The notes beneath the pieces were generated by a model that saw only the letters and a program-made list of their open reading frames with translations, did not search any database and was not told where the DNA came from. DNA of 10,122 nt, from NCBI GenBank assembly GCA_021816505.1, contig JAKAXS010000073.1, positions 1 through 10,122 on the forward strand, given 5' to 3'. The DNA is from Pseudomonadota bacterium. GTDB lineage: Bacteria > Pseudomonadota > Alphaproteobacteria > Rhizobiales > Hyphomicrobiaceae. The position numbers were made by a program, and so were the translations under genes. Below, one piece after another: positions 1 to 6,064 of the stretch (positions within the stretch are counted from its first letter, which is position 1; each line of letters begins with the position of its first letter).

Positions 1-329
1 ATGCCTGCATCGATCGTGCTGTTGCGGCTGCGGTTCGTCTCGTTGTCCATCTCCGCCTTGTCCTTGATGGAGATCTTCACGGTCAGAACGTCACCGACGT
101 TGAGCGCGCGCCGGTCCTTGAACAGATCGGCGCTCGCGTCCTGCCAAAGTGACTTGTCACCGCGATACACGACCTTCGGCGGCGGCGTGCTGACGATCGG
201 TACGATTTGCGGGTTCAGCCCCGCGCCAACCGGCGTCATGCCGGGTTCACGGGCGACATCGCGCAGCGTATCGGCGCAGCCGCCGAGACCACCCGCGACC
301 AAGGCCACCATGAGAGCAAGCGTCCTCAT
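1..329 (-). CDS. flgH: Flagellar L-ring protein FlgH, N-terminal 109 residues (cut by window edge)
   Basis: FlgH is the outer-membrane lipoprotein that forms the L-ring, the bushing through which the flagellar rod passes the outer membrane. The start at 329 opens a reading frame with a hydrophobic leader and a lipobox, Leu-Gly-Gly-Cys at residues 15-18; the residue after Cys18 is Ala, which fits outer-membrane sorting. The FlgH hallmark follows: a Ser-Leu-Trp stretch, then Leu-Phe-x-Asp-x-Arg-Ala and Val-Gly-Asp-x-Leu-Thr-Val. GAGGGG lies 8 bases before the ATG. The start overlaps the motE stop by 4 bases (ATGA), so translation is probably coupled. The rest of the gene lies to the left of the window. 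Identity is seen from motifs; coupling is inferred. Confidence 0.95.
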   Translation of the reverse strand, partial: MRTLALMVALVAGGLGGCADTLRDVAREPGMTPVGAGLNPQIVPIVSTPPPKVVYRGDKSLWQDASADLFKDRRALNVGDVLTVKISIKDKAEMDNETNRSRNSTIDAG

Positions 330-1978
330 GAGCGGTTCCCCTCGACCGGAGCAGCCGGCGCACCCGCGTCAGACCTGACGGCGGGCTGCTGCTGTGGCTG
401 CTGTGGCTGCTGTGGCTGCTGTTGCTGCTGCAGTTCCTTTTTGCGCTTCAGCTTGGCGGCACCGGTGATGATCATCGTCAGCTTGGCCGCTTTCGCAGGC
501 TCCATCTCGTTCAGAATTGCCGAAGCGTTTCGCGTGCTGAGCTTGGACAGAACAGCTGCCGCAGACTCCTCGTTCATCATCGTCAGCTGCACCGATGCGG
601 CGTCCGGCTTCATGCCGGCATAAATCTTGACGACGTTCTCCTCCGCGTTGCGAATGAACTCGTCGCGGCGCGCCAACCACTTCTGGTACTCCGCCGTCCG
701 CTCGTCGAGGAGCGCAATCCGCTTCTGCAGTTCCTGCTCGATCTCGGCCAACGTCTTCTTCTGCCAAGCATAGCGTGCATCCTTGGCGGCATCGGCGATG
801 TTGAAGCAGTACTGCTGCGCGACGGTCGCGCCGTCCGCCAACTCACCCGGCAGGCGCGGTTTGGACTGAGGCGCTGCAGTTGGCTCTGCCGCCTGAGCCG
901 TCGTTGGAGCAGCCGGCGCGGCGGTGGTCGCGGGCGCGCGCGGCGCAGCATTCGTCGCCGGCGCGCCTGCTGGCGCTGTGGCAACGGCGGCATCTACGGC
1001 CTGCGGAAGCTCTCTGGCCTTCTGTACCGACAGCTCGGGCGTCGCCGGACGTGCGACGGGTGTCACCATCGCCTCCGGCAAGGGATCGGGGATCGGCTGC
1101 GCTTCATCCTCCGGAGGCAGCGGCGGAATGCCTTCGGCTGCCTCGGGCGCGACGGCCTGCGCCGTTTGCTTGACGGCGGCGGGCGCAACCGTCGTCGCAG
1201 CAGCGGCCGGAGCGTCAATCAGCGGCGCCGTGTTGCCGGCAGGGGTAGCCGCTGGCAACGTGTCCGCGGTTGCAGTCGTCGAAATTGAATCGCGCGGTGC
1301 ACCCGATTGCGCGGTAGCCACCTCACCCTGCGAGACGACGGGCCGTGCGCCCTGCGCCGCGGTCTGAGCAGCCGGCAGTACGTCCCCAGCGGGAACCTCG
1401 AGCTTCTGCGCCGCGGTGACGGGGGCAGCCAAAGCAGCAGGCACATCCGCAGCAGCTTCGGCCTCGGCCTCGCGCGCCGCCGGCGCCGCATTCGGCGAGA
1501 CCTCGGCTGCGTCTTCCTGTCCAACCGGCTGGTCGCCGGGCAACATGATGCTCTTCTTGATCTTCGCGGTTGCGGCAGCTGTTGCGTCGGCGGGTTCCGG
1601 CGAAGCCTTTTCGCCTTTGACGTTCACGACCGGCAACGACTTCTTGAGAACCAGTCCCGATGGCGCGATCGCGCCAGTTTCAATGGGGTTCGCGGCAGCG
1701 GCGCCCGGATCAGCGATATCGGGTTCAACCGGATCTTTAGGCTCCTCGATCTGCGTTTTCCAAGAGGTGCCTGCCGGTGCCTTCTTGGCGACCTTGTCGT
1801 CGCGGTCCCCCGCGAGCCAAGGCAGAATCTCGCTCAGGTTAGGCGCGGCGTGCGCCTTCGGCTTCTGCCAGGGCATCATGACTTTGCCCGAACGTTCCTG
1901 GGCGGACGCCATGCCGACCGTACCGGCGACGAGCAGCGCGCCGATGGAAACCGACAAGAAATGACCAGCGCGAGTCAT
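326..1978 (-). CDS. motE: MotE family protein, unusually long (550 residues)
   Basis: In Sinorhizobium meliloti MotE is a periplasmic chaperone for the motility protein MotC and acts as a disulfide-linked dimer. This protein has a signal peptide (residues 1-26, ending Ala-Ser-Ala), then roughly 340 residues rich in Ala, Pro, Thr and Glu with no visible fold. The conserved domain runs from about 380 to 515: a charged coiled-coil segment (Gln-Lys-Lys-Thr-Leu-Ala-Glu-Ile and onward), then MgtE-N-like helical repeats (Ala-Gly-Met-Lys-Pro; Glu-Met-Glu-Pro-Ala-Lys-Ala). Cys391 is the only cysteine in the protein and sits just before the coiled coil, a position suited to a dimer disulfide. A Gln/Pro repeat covers 517-531. 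As I recall, the S. meliloti protein is under 200 residues, so the linker is greatly expanded. The gene overlaps flgI and flgH by 4 bases on each side. The family call is firm; the chaperone role is by homology. Confidence 0.88.
   Translation of the reverse strand: MTRAGHFLSVSIGALLVAGTVGMASAQERSGKVMMPWQKPKAHAAPNLSEILPWLAGDRDDKVAKKAPAGTSWKTQIEEPKDPVEPDIADPGAAAANPIETGAIAPSGLVLKKSLPVVNVKGEKASPEPADATAAATAKIKKSIMLPGDQPVGQEDAAEVSPNAAPAAREAEAEAAADVPAALAAPVTAAQKLEVPAGDVLPAAQTAAQGARPVVSQGEVATAQSGAPRDSISTTATADTLPAATPAGNTAPLIDAPAAAATTVAPAAVKQTAQAVAPEAAEGIPPLPPEDEAQPIPDPLPEAMVTPVARPATPELSVQKARELPQAVDAAVATAPAGAPATNAAPRAPATTAAPAAPTTAQAAEPTAAPQSKPRLPGELADGATVAQQYCFNIADAAKDARYAWQKKTLAEIEQELQKRIALLDERTAEYQKWLARRDEFIRNAEENVVKIYAGMKPDAASVQLTMMNEESAAAVLSKLSTRNASAILNEMEPAKAAKLTMIITGAAKLKRKKELQQQQQPQQPQQPQQQPAVRSDAGAPAAPVEGNRS
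392..427 (-). repeat. In-frame 9-bp tandem repeat in motE
   Basis: The plus-strand unit CTGTGGCTG occurs at 392-400, 401-409 and 410-418, followed by a one-base variant CTGTTGCTG at 419-427. On the coding strand it encodes repeated Gln-Pro-Gln units, giving a Gln/Pro tract near the MotE C-terminus (residues 517-531). The unit is a multiple of three, so gain or loss of copies would change tract length without shifting the frame. It is a coding repeat, not a CRISPR or intergenic element. Confidence 0.85.
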
Positions 1979-3072
1979 TGAACCACCAACTCCGCCTGGA
2001 GAGCGCCCGCCGACTTGATCGCCTGTAGAATGGCGATGATGCCGTTGGGCTTCAGCCCCATTTGATTGAGACCGTTCACCAGCACCTGCAAGTTCGCGCC
2101 CTTCACTATGGCAATGCTGCCCTCTTCCTGATTCACCCCAACCGCGGTTTCTGGCACCACCACCGTCTCGCCGTCCGAGAACGGTTCCGGTTGCGAAACT
2201 TGCGCGGTCTCGCTTACGCGAACCGTCAGATTGCCGTGCGTCACCGCCACGGTAGAAACTTGGACATCTCGCCCGATGACGATCGTTCCGGTACGCTCGT
2301 CGATGACGACACGCGCCGGCGCATCGGCCTGCACCACCAGATCGCCGATCTCAGCGATGAATCGAGCCGGGCCGATCCCCTCGGGGCGGCGGAGCTCTAC
2401 GCTATTGAGATCCTTTTCGCGCGCGACCCGCTGTCCGAAGCGCTCTTTAGCGTACTTGTTGATTGCATCGACGATGCTGATGGCCGTCCCGAAATCGGGA
2501 TTGCGCAGCACGATCTCCATCTTGTCGGACTCCGACAGAGGGCCCGGCACCTCGCGTTCGACAAGCGCCCCGTTGGCGACACGGCCGGCGGTCGGCACGC
2601 CCTGTGTCACAGATTCCGCGCGACCCTGCGCCGCAAATCCCGTGACCGCGATCGGCCCTTGCGCGACGGCATAGATCTCATTGTCCGCACCGCTGAGCGG
2701 CGTCATGATCAACGTTCCACCACCGAGCGACGTCGCATCGCCGAGCGATGACACGGTCACGTCGATGCGACTGCCCTTGCCAGAGAACGGCGGCAGCTCC
2801 GCGGTCACGATGACGCCCGCAACGTTCTTTGACCGGGGCCGTGCCGAATTGAGATTGACACCCATCCGATCGAGCATCGACTGGATCGATTGCTCGGTGA
2901 ACGGCGAGTTTCTGAGGCTGTCGCCCGTTCCGTTGAGACCAATAACGAGACCGTAGCCGACGAGCTGGTTGGCGCGTACGCCCTTCACCGACACGATATC
3001 CTTGATGCGCGTGCCTGCCTCGACCGGCATCGCCGCCATCGCAAAACTGAGAATTGCGAGAAGGACCCGCAT
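1975..3072 (-). CDS. flgI: Flagellar P-ring protein FlgI
   Basis: FlgI is secreted by the Sec route and assembles, with help from FlgA, into the P-ring around the rod in the peptidoglycan layer. The 365-residue precursor matches the usual family length. A signal peptide covers residues 1-19 (cleavage after Val-Glu-Ala). The mature protein opens with the conserved Arg-Ile-Lys-Asp-Ile and Gly-Val-Arg-x-Asn-Gln-Leu-x-Gly-Tyr-Gly-Leu-Val-x-Gly-Leu-x-Gly-Thr-Gly-Asp series. Typical FlgI blocks continue to the C-terminal Leu-Lys-Pro-x-Gly-Ile-Ile-Ala-Ile-Leu-Gln-Ala. The start ATG shares one base with the flgA stop (TGATG), and the stop overlaps the motE start by 4 bases. I see no strong ribosome binding site of its own, so it probably depends on ribosomes finishing flgA. 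No internal defect is visible. Confidence 0.97.
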   Translation of the reverse strand: MRVLLAILSFAMAAMPVEAGTRIKDIVSVKGVRANQLVGYGLVIGLNGTGDSLRNSPFTEQSIQSMLDRMGVNLNSARPRSKNVAGVIVTAELPPFSGKGSRIDVTVSSLGDATSLGGGTLIMTPLSGADNEIYAVAQGPIAVTGFAAQGRAESVTQGVPTAGRVANGALVEREVPGPLSESDKMEIVLRNPDFGTAISIVDAINKYAKERFGQRVAREKDLNSVELRRPEGIGPARFIAEIGDLVVQADAPARVVIDERTGTIVIGRDVQVSTVAVTHGNLTVRVSETAQVSQPEPFSDGETVVVPETAVGVNQEEGSIAIVKGANLQVLVNGLNQMGLKPNGIIAILQAIKSAGALQAELVVQ

Positions 3073-3554
3073 CAGTTGACACCCATGCGAACCGTGCCGT
3101 CACCGCGAACGATACCGCGAACGATCAGGCCGCTGTCCGGATTGCGCAGCGATACGACATCGCCGACGGCGCCCGAGGTTACGGCGACGGCTGTCCCTGC
3201 GATCACCAAGCCGGCTTCGCGATACTCGATGCGATAGGTCTTTCCTTGCGTCACGACATCGGGAATGCGCGTCGCGTTCAGGGCAATCGGTTGACCGGGA
3301 ACCAATGTGCGGCGCGCAATCTTGCCGACGACGTCGGATGCCTTGCGATAAACGGGCGGCATCTTCGCAGACATGTTGGCGTTGAAGGCGCGATTGACGA
3401 GTGCTTGTTCAGCGATAACTTCGCCGGGGTAGATCACCAGCTTCGGCGTAGGCAGTTCCTGGGTGTCGGCCAGCGCGACGCCGGCGCCGAGAACGATGGC
3501 CGCCACGGCCACCGCTCCACGCCCAAGCCTCTGCGACGTGCTGAACTTCGCCAT
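3072..3554 (-). CDS. flgA: Flagellar P-ring assembly chaperone FlgA
   Basis: FlgA is a periplasmic chaperone required for P-ring formation by FlgI, encoded directly downstream. The 160-residue protein starts with a signal peptide (residues 1-29, ending Val-Ala-Leu-Ala). The mature part carries the SAF/ChapFlgA region: Ile-Tyr-Pro-Gly-Glu-Val-Ile, then Ala-Arg-Arg-Thr-Leu-Val-Pro-Gly-Gln-Pro-Ile, and a C-terminal Gly-x-Val-Gly-Asp-Val-Val-Ser-Leu-Arg-Asn block followed by Gly-Ile-Val-Arg. It is shorter than the enteric protein (about 220 residues) and lacks most of that N-terminal domain, which is common in alphaproteobacteria. GAGGAA lies 8 bases before the start, in the 19-base gap after flgG. 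The stop shares a base with the flgI start. Confidence 0.93.
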   Translation of the reverse strand: MAKFSTSQRLGRGAVAVAAIVLGAGVALADTQELPTPKLVIYPGEVIAEQALVNRAFNANMSAKMPPVYRKASDVVGKIARRTLVPGQPIALNATRIPDVVTQGKTYRIEYREAGLVIAGTAVAVTSGAVGDVVSLRNPDSGLIVRGIVRGDGTVRMGVN

Positions 3555-3573
3555 AACGCCTGTTCCTCAAACG

Positions 3574-4362
3574 CTAGCGGATGCCTTTGGATACCGTGCC
3601 GTACATCTCGTCCGACGCAGAGATCACCTTCGAGTTCATCTCATAGGCGCGCTGCGCCGAGATCAGCTCGGTGATTTCCTTGACCGGATCGACGTTGGAC
3701 GACTCCAAATACCCCTGGTGAATCTTGCCGAAACTGATGTCGCCTGCAGCGCCGAGCTGCGCTGCACCGGACGCAAGCGTCTCGCGATACAGGTTGTCAC
3801 CCATGGGCTCCAGACCGACGTCGTTGATGAAGTTGGCAAGCGTGAACTGTCCGAGATCCTGCTGGGCCGCCTGTCCGTCGATGGTCGCAAATACGCGGCC
3901 GTCCTGGTTGATCGTCACGTCAGTTGCGTTATCGGGAACCGTGATCGTCGGCTGCACGAGGTAGCCTTCGATCGTCACGATCTGGCCGGTGGCGCTCTTG
4001 TTGAACGGGCCGGCCCGCGTGTAGAAGAGCTCGCCGTTCGCGCCCTGCACCTGGAAGTAGCCGCGCCCGTTGATGGCGAGATCGAAGCGGTTGCTGGTCT
4101 GGATCAGCGGTCCCTGCTGATGCAGGTTGCGTACCGCAGCCGTGCGAACGCCCAGGCCGACCTGCGCGCCTTCCGGAATCGACTCCTGGCCGCCGCGGTT
4201 CGGCGTGCCGGCGACGCGCTCTGCCTGATACAGCAGGTCGGTGAACTCGGCGCGCATGCGCTTGTAGCCCGTCGTGTTGATGTTCGCGATGTTGTTCGCG
4301 ATCACCTCGACGTTTGTCTGCTGCGCGTTCATGCCCGTGGCAGCGATGGAAAGCGATCTCAT
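3574..4362 (-). CDS. flgG: Flagellar distal rod protein FlgG
   Basis: FlgG forms the distal rod, the drive shaft that crosses the periplasm and is surrounded by the P- and L-rings. The 262-residue length is normal. The N-terminus carries the rod-protein motif Ala-Asn-Asn-Ile-Ala-Asn-Ile-Asn-Thr-Thr-Gly-Tyr-Lys (about residues 22-34). The middle has Asn-Arg-Phe-Asp-Leu-Ala-Ile-x-Gly-x-Gly-Tyr-Phe. The C-terminus has Glu-Ser-Ser-Asn-Val-Asp-Pro-Val and the FlgG-typical Gln-Arg-Ala-Tyr-Glu-Met-Asn-Ser-Lys-Val. The start follows fliE by 9 bases, with a GAGGG element overlapping the fliE stop codon. The tyrosine-arginine turn that usually reads Arg-Asp-Gly is Arg-Ala-Gly here, a small departure. 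Function is by clear homology. Confidence 0.97.
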   Translation of the reverse strand: MRSLSIAATGMNAQQTNVEVIANNIANINTTGYKRMRAEFTDLLYQAERVAGTPNRGGQESIPEGAQVGLGVRTAAVRNLHQQGPLIQTSNRFDLAINGRGYFQVQGANGELFYTRAGPFNKSATGQIVTIEGYLVQPTITVPDNATDVTINQDGRVFATIDGQAAQQDLGQFTLANFINDVGLEPMGDNLYRETLASGAAQLGAAGDISFGKIHQGYLESSNVDPVKEITELISAQRAYEMNSKVISASDEMYGTVSKGIR

Positions 4363-4371
4363 GTACTACCC

Positions 4372-4686
4372 TCAGATGGCCATGCGTGACAGTTCAAGGT
4401 ACGCGGCAACGGCCTTGTCCCTCAATGCGATTGCCGTTTGCAGCGTCTGCTCGGCTTCCATCACGGAGCTGACGACTTCCTGCGTGGATACCTTGCCCTG
4501 CATGCCGGCCAGCGACATGGCTTCACCGGTTTTCAGGGTTTGCGTTGCGTTTGAGGCGAGCTGCGAAAGCACCTGGCTGAAATCCGCAGGCAACAGCCCG
4601 CCAGCCGAAACCTCCGCGCCGGTGATGCGCGGCGTCTGCGCCGCGCCGACGAGCGGAGGTGCCTTGAGGGTTACAGGATCGATCAT
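4372..4686 (-). CDS. fliE: Flagellar hook-basal body complex protein FliE
   Basis: FliE is the small adaptor joining the MS-ring to the proximal rod, exported early by the flagellar type III system. This 104-residue protein has the expected size. Its second half is helical, with the family block Val-Ser-Thr-Gln-Glu-Val and then Met-Glu-Ala-Glu-Gln-Thr-Leu-Gln-Thr-Ala-Ile-Ala-Leu-Arg-Asp-Lys, ending in a short Tyr-Leu-Glu-Leu-Ser-Arg-Met tail. The start shares one base with the flgC stop (TGATG), and GAGGAG stands 9 bases upstream inside flgC, so it has both coupling and its own binding site. The flgB-flgC-fliE order is the standard one. No signal peptide is present, as expected for a type III substrate. 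Confidence 0.94.
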   Translation of the reverse strand: MIDPVTLKAPPLVGAAQTPRITGAEVSAGGLLPADFSQVLSQLASNATQTLKTGEAMSLAGMQGKVSTQEVVSSVMEAEQTLQTAIALRDKAVAAYLELSRMAI

Positions 4687-5108
4687 CAGCCGCTGCTCCT
4701 CAGAAGGTCGATCGTCATGGAGATCATTTCGCGCGCCTGTTTGATGGTCTGGAGGTTGGCGTCATAGGCACGGCCCGCCTCCCGCATGTCGGCCATTTCC
4801 GTGAGCATGTTGACGTTCGGCATCTTCACGTAGCCGTTTGCGTCTGCCGCGGGATGGCCCGGATTGTGTTCGAGCCGGAAGGGCTCGGGGTCGTATTGGA
4901 CGTCGTCGATCTTGACGAAGTTGACGCCGGTATCGCGATCCACCTCACCCTCGAAGGTGATGATCTTGCGACCGTAGGGATCGGCGCCTGGCGTCTGCCC
5001 CGTGGACTGCGCGTTGGCGAGATTTTCCGACACGAGCCGCATGCGCATCGACTGCGCTTCGAGGCCCGAGGCGGCGATCTTCGATGAAAGCTTGATTGGG
5101 TCGATCAT
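4686..5108 (-). CDS. flgC: Flagellar proximal rod protein FlgC
   Basis: FlgC is a proximal rod subunit that stacks with FlgB and FlgF above FliE. The 140-residue protein has the rod N-terminus (Ser-Glu-Asn-Leu-Ala-Asn-Ala-Gln-Ser-Thr) followed by Asp-Pro-Tyr-Gly-Arg-Lys, where FlgC proteins carry Pro-Tyr-Arg-Arg-Lys. Further on are Val-Lys-Met-Pro-Asn-Val-Asn and Glu-Met-Ala-Asp-Met-Arg-Glu-Ala-Gly-Arg-Ala-Tyr-Asp-Ala-Asn, all diagnostic for FlgC. The start lies only 2 bases after the flgB stop, with AAGGG in the last flgB codons at 6 bases spacing. The stop overlaps the fliE start by one base. Confidence 0.96.
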   Translation of the reverse strand: MIDPIKLSSKIAASGLEAQSMRMRLVSENLANAQSTGQTPGADPYGRKIITFEGEVDRDTGVNFVKIDDVQYDPEPFRLEHNPGHPAADANGYVKMPNVNMLTEMADMREAGRAYDANLQTIKQAREMISMTIDLLRSSG

Positions 5109-5110
5109 GA

Positions 5111-5494
5111 TTAGCCCTTCGTGGCCGACATCAGCATGCGATGGAACGACCGCACGAGCGTGGTGTTGAGCGTGAAGGCGCCCTTCGTTTCACTGGCTTT
5201 GAGCAGCTCCTGTTCGACGCTGACGGAGTTGCCGGAGTGAACCGTGTCCCACGTCGTCCCGTCGGTAACGCTCGCGTCGCCCGTGGCGAGCGAGTTGTCC
5301 GGCACCATGTGATTGGGCTTCGACACGGCCATCTGCATACGAGCCGATTCCAACGACGCGTCGAACGGCTCAAGGTCGAGTGCCTTGAAGCCCGGGGTGT
5401 TCATATTCGCGATATTGCCGGCGATGGTCGTCTGGCGCACGCCCAGGTACTGATTGTGGCGGGTCGCCAGTGCGAAAAGGTGTACGGTGCTCAT
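5111..5494 (-). CDS. flgB: Flagellar proximal rod protein FlgB
   Basis: FlgB is a proximal rod subunit exported through the flagellar type III system. The 127-residue protein carries the rod motif Ala-Gly-Asn-Ile-Ala-Asn-Met-Asn-Thr-Pro-Gly-Phe-Lys-Ala near residue 30, the usual Asn-x-Thr-Pro-Gly-Tyr/Phe-Lys signature of FlgB. The C-terminal half has Ser-Val-Glu-Gln-Glu-Leu-Leu-Lys-Ala and a closing helix. GAGGAA is placed 7 bases before the start. Upstream is a 69-base gap, the largest in this part of the string, with a hairpin next to the ribosome binding site (separate entry). That makes flgB the most likely place for an extra transcript start or a control point inside the operon. flgC follows after 2 bases. 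Confidence 0.95.
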   Translation of the reverse strand: MSTVHLFALATRHNQYLGVRQTTIAGNIANMNTPGFKALDLEPFDASLESARMQMAVSKPNHMVPDNSLATGDASVTDGTTWDTVHSGNSVSVEQELLKASETKGAFTLNTTLVRSFHRMLMSATKG

Positions 5495-5500
5495 CAGAGC

Positions 5501-5550
5501 GTTCCTCGGCTAGGTCTACCCCTAACCTCACCGATCAATCTTGTACGAGG
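5501..5550 (-). promoter_or_regulatory. flgB leader with hairpin abutting the ribosome binding site
   Basis: In the minus-strand transcript the arms GGTTAGG (5527-5521) and CCTAGCC (5514-5508) can form a 7-bp stem with one G-U pair and a 6-base loop, GGTAGA. The flgB binding site GAGGAA begins at the very next base. A second short element, CCTCG (5550-5546), is complementary to CGAGG, which contains that binding site, or alternatively to a GAGG just before the hairpin. The pairings are read directly from sequence; any role in mRNA stability or translation control is inference, and helices this short can arise by chance. Confidence 0.3.
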
Positions 5551-5563
5551 CTGGCGGAAACCG

Positions 5564-6052
5564 TCAGAGGGCTTCGAACACCGCTTTGTGTTGCGTGCTC
5601 ATGAGCGCGGCGATACGGCTGCTGCGACGGCCGTCGGCGTGCCGGGCGGCCACGATGGCCTCCTTGAGGCGCTGCGTGTTGGCTTCGGGATCGCTGTCAG
5701 CCTGCGAGAATGCGAGGTAGGTCAGCTCCACGGCGGCGGAGTCGGCGTCGAGCAGCAGGCGGAAGTATGCCTTCACCCCCTGATGGTCGAACTCCATGTC
5801 GAGGATGACGCGTGCGGGCGCGCCCCATCGCACGTCGACCTCACCGCTCATGCCGAACTTCATCGTGCCCGGCTGGAAGTAAAGCTCGGTCGACGAATTC
5901 ACGATATTGGCAATGTTGCCGAACAGCTCCAATCGCATGAAGGCAACGTAGTCTTGCGGATCCACAAGCCTCAACTCGGCGGCAACGCAATCAAGGCCCT
6001 CGGCCAATGCGCTTTCGCGCTCCAGCATATAGGCATCGCCGGATTTCAGCAT
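5564..6052 (-). CDS. Unrecognised 162-residue protein within the flagellar operon
   Basis: I do not recognise this family. The product has no signal peptide or membrane segment and so is probably cytoplasmic, or possibly a type III substrate. It reads as a mixed alpha/beta protein: a helical N-terminus with one cysteine (Cys22), a segment Glu-Leu-Phe-Gly-Asn-Ile-Ala-Asn-Ile-Val-Asn (about 42-52), then alternating beta-like stretches around Val-Asp-Val-Arg-Trp-Gly and Ile-Leu-Asp-Met-Glu-Phe (about 73-88), and a charged helical C-terminus after an Asp-Ser-Asp-Pro-Glu break. Coding is supported by a good binding site (AGGGAA, 8 bases before ATG, overlapping the flhB stop) and a 12-base gap after flhB. 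The antisense frame across it is also open but has no matching context. Position between flhB and flgB suggests a flagellar assembly or export role; that is inference from location only. Confidence 0.85.
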   Translation of the reverse strand: MLKSGDAYMLERESALAEGLDCVAAELRLVDPQDYVAFMRLELFGNIANIVNSSTELYFQPGTMKFGMSGEVDVRWGAPARVILDMEFDHQGVKAYFRLLLDADSAAVELTYLAFSQADSDPEANTQRLKEAIVAARHADGRRSSRIAALMSTQHKAVFEAL

Positions 6053-6064
6053 ACGGTAACTTCC

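Noticed and set aside
392..427. Short direct repeats considered as a CRISPR or satellite array
   Set aside because: There are no spacers, the unit is only 9 bp, and it lies inside motE in frame.
422..1981. Several long plus-strand frames opposite motE
   Set aside because: They come from the Ala/Pro-rich, GC-skewed codons of motE and give Arg- or Ala/Gly-rich products with no recognisable features.
3463..4389. A 308-codon plus-strand open frame opposite flgG and the start of flgA
   Set aside because: It is fully antisense to the clear FlgG and FlgA proteins and has no family motif; long open antisense frames are expected at this GC content.
5495..5563. A weak sigma-70-like pair (CTGACG and TACAAG, 16 bases apart) upstream of flgB
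   Set aside because: Each half matches the consensus at only 4 of 6 positions, too weak to call as a promoter.
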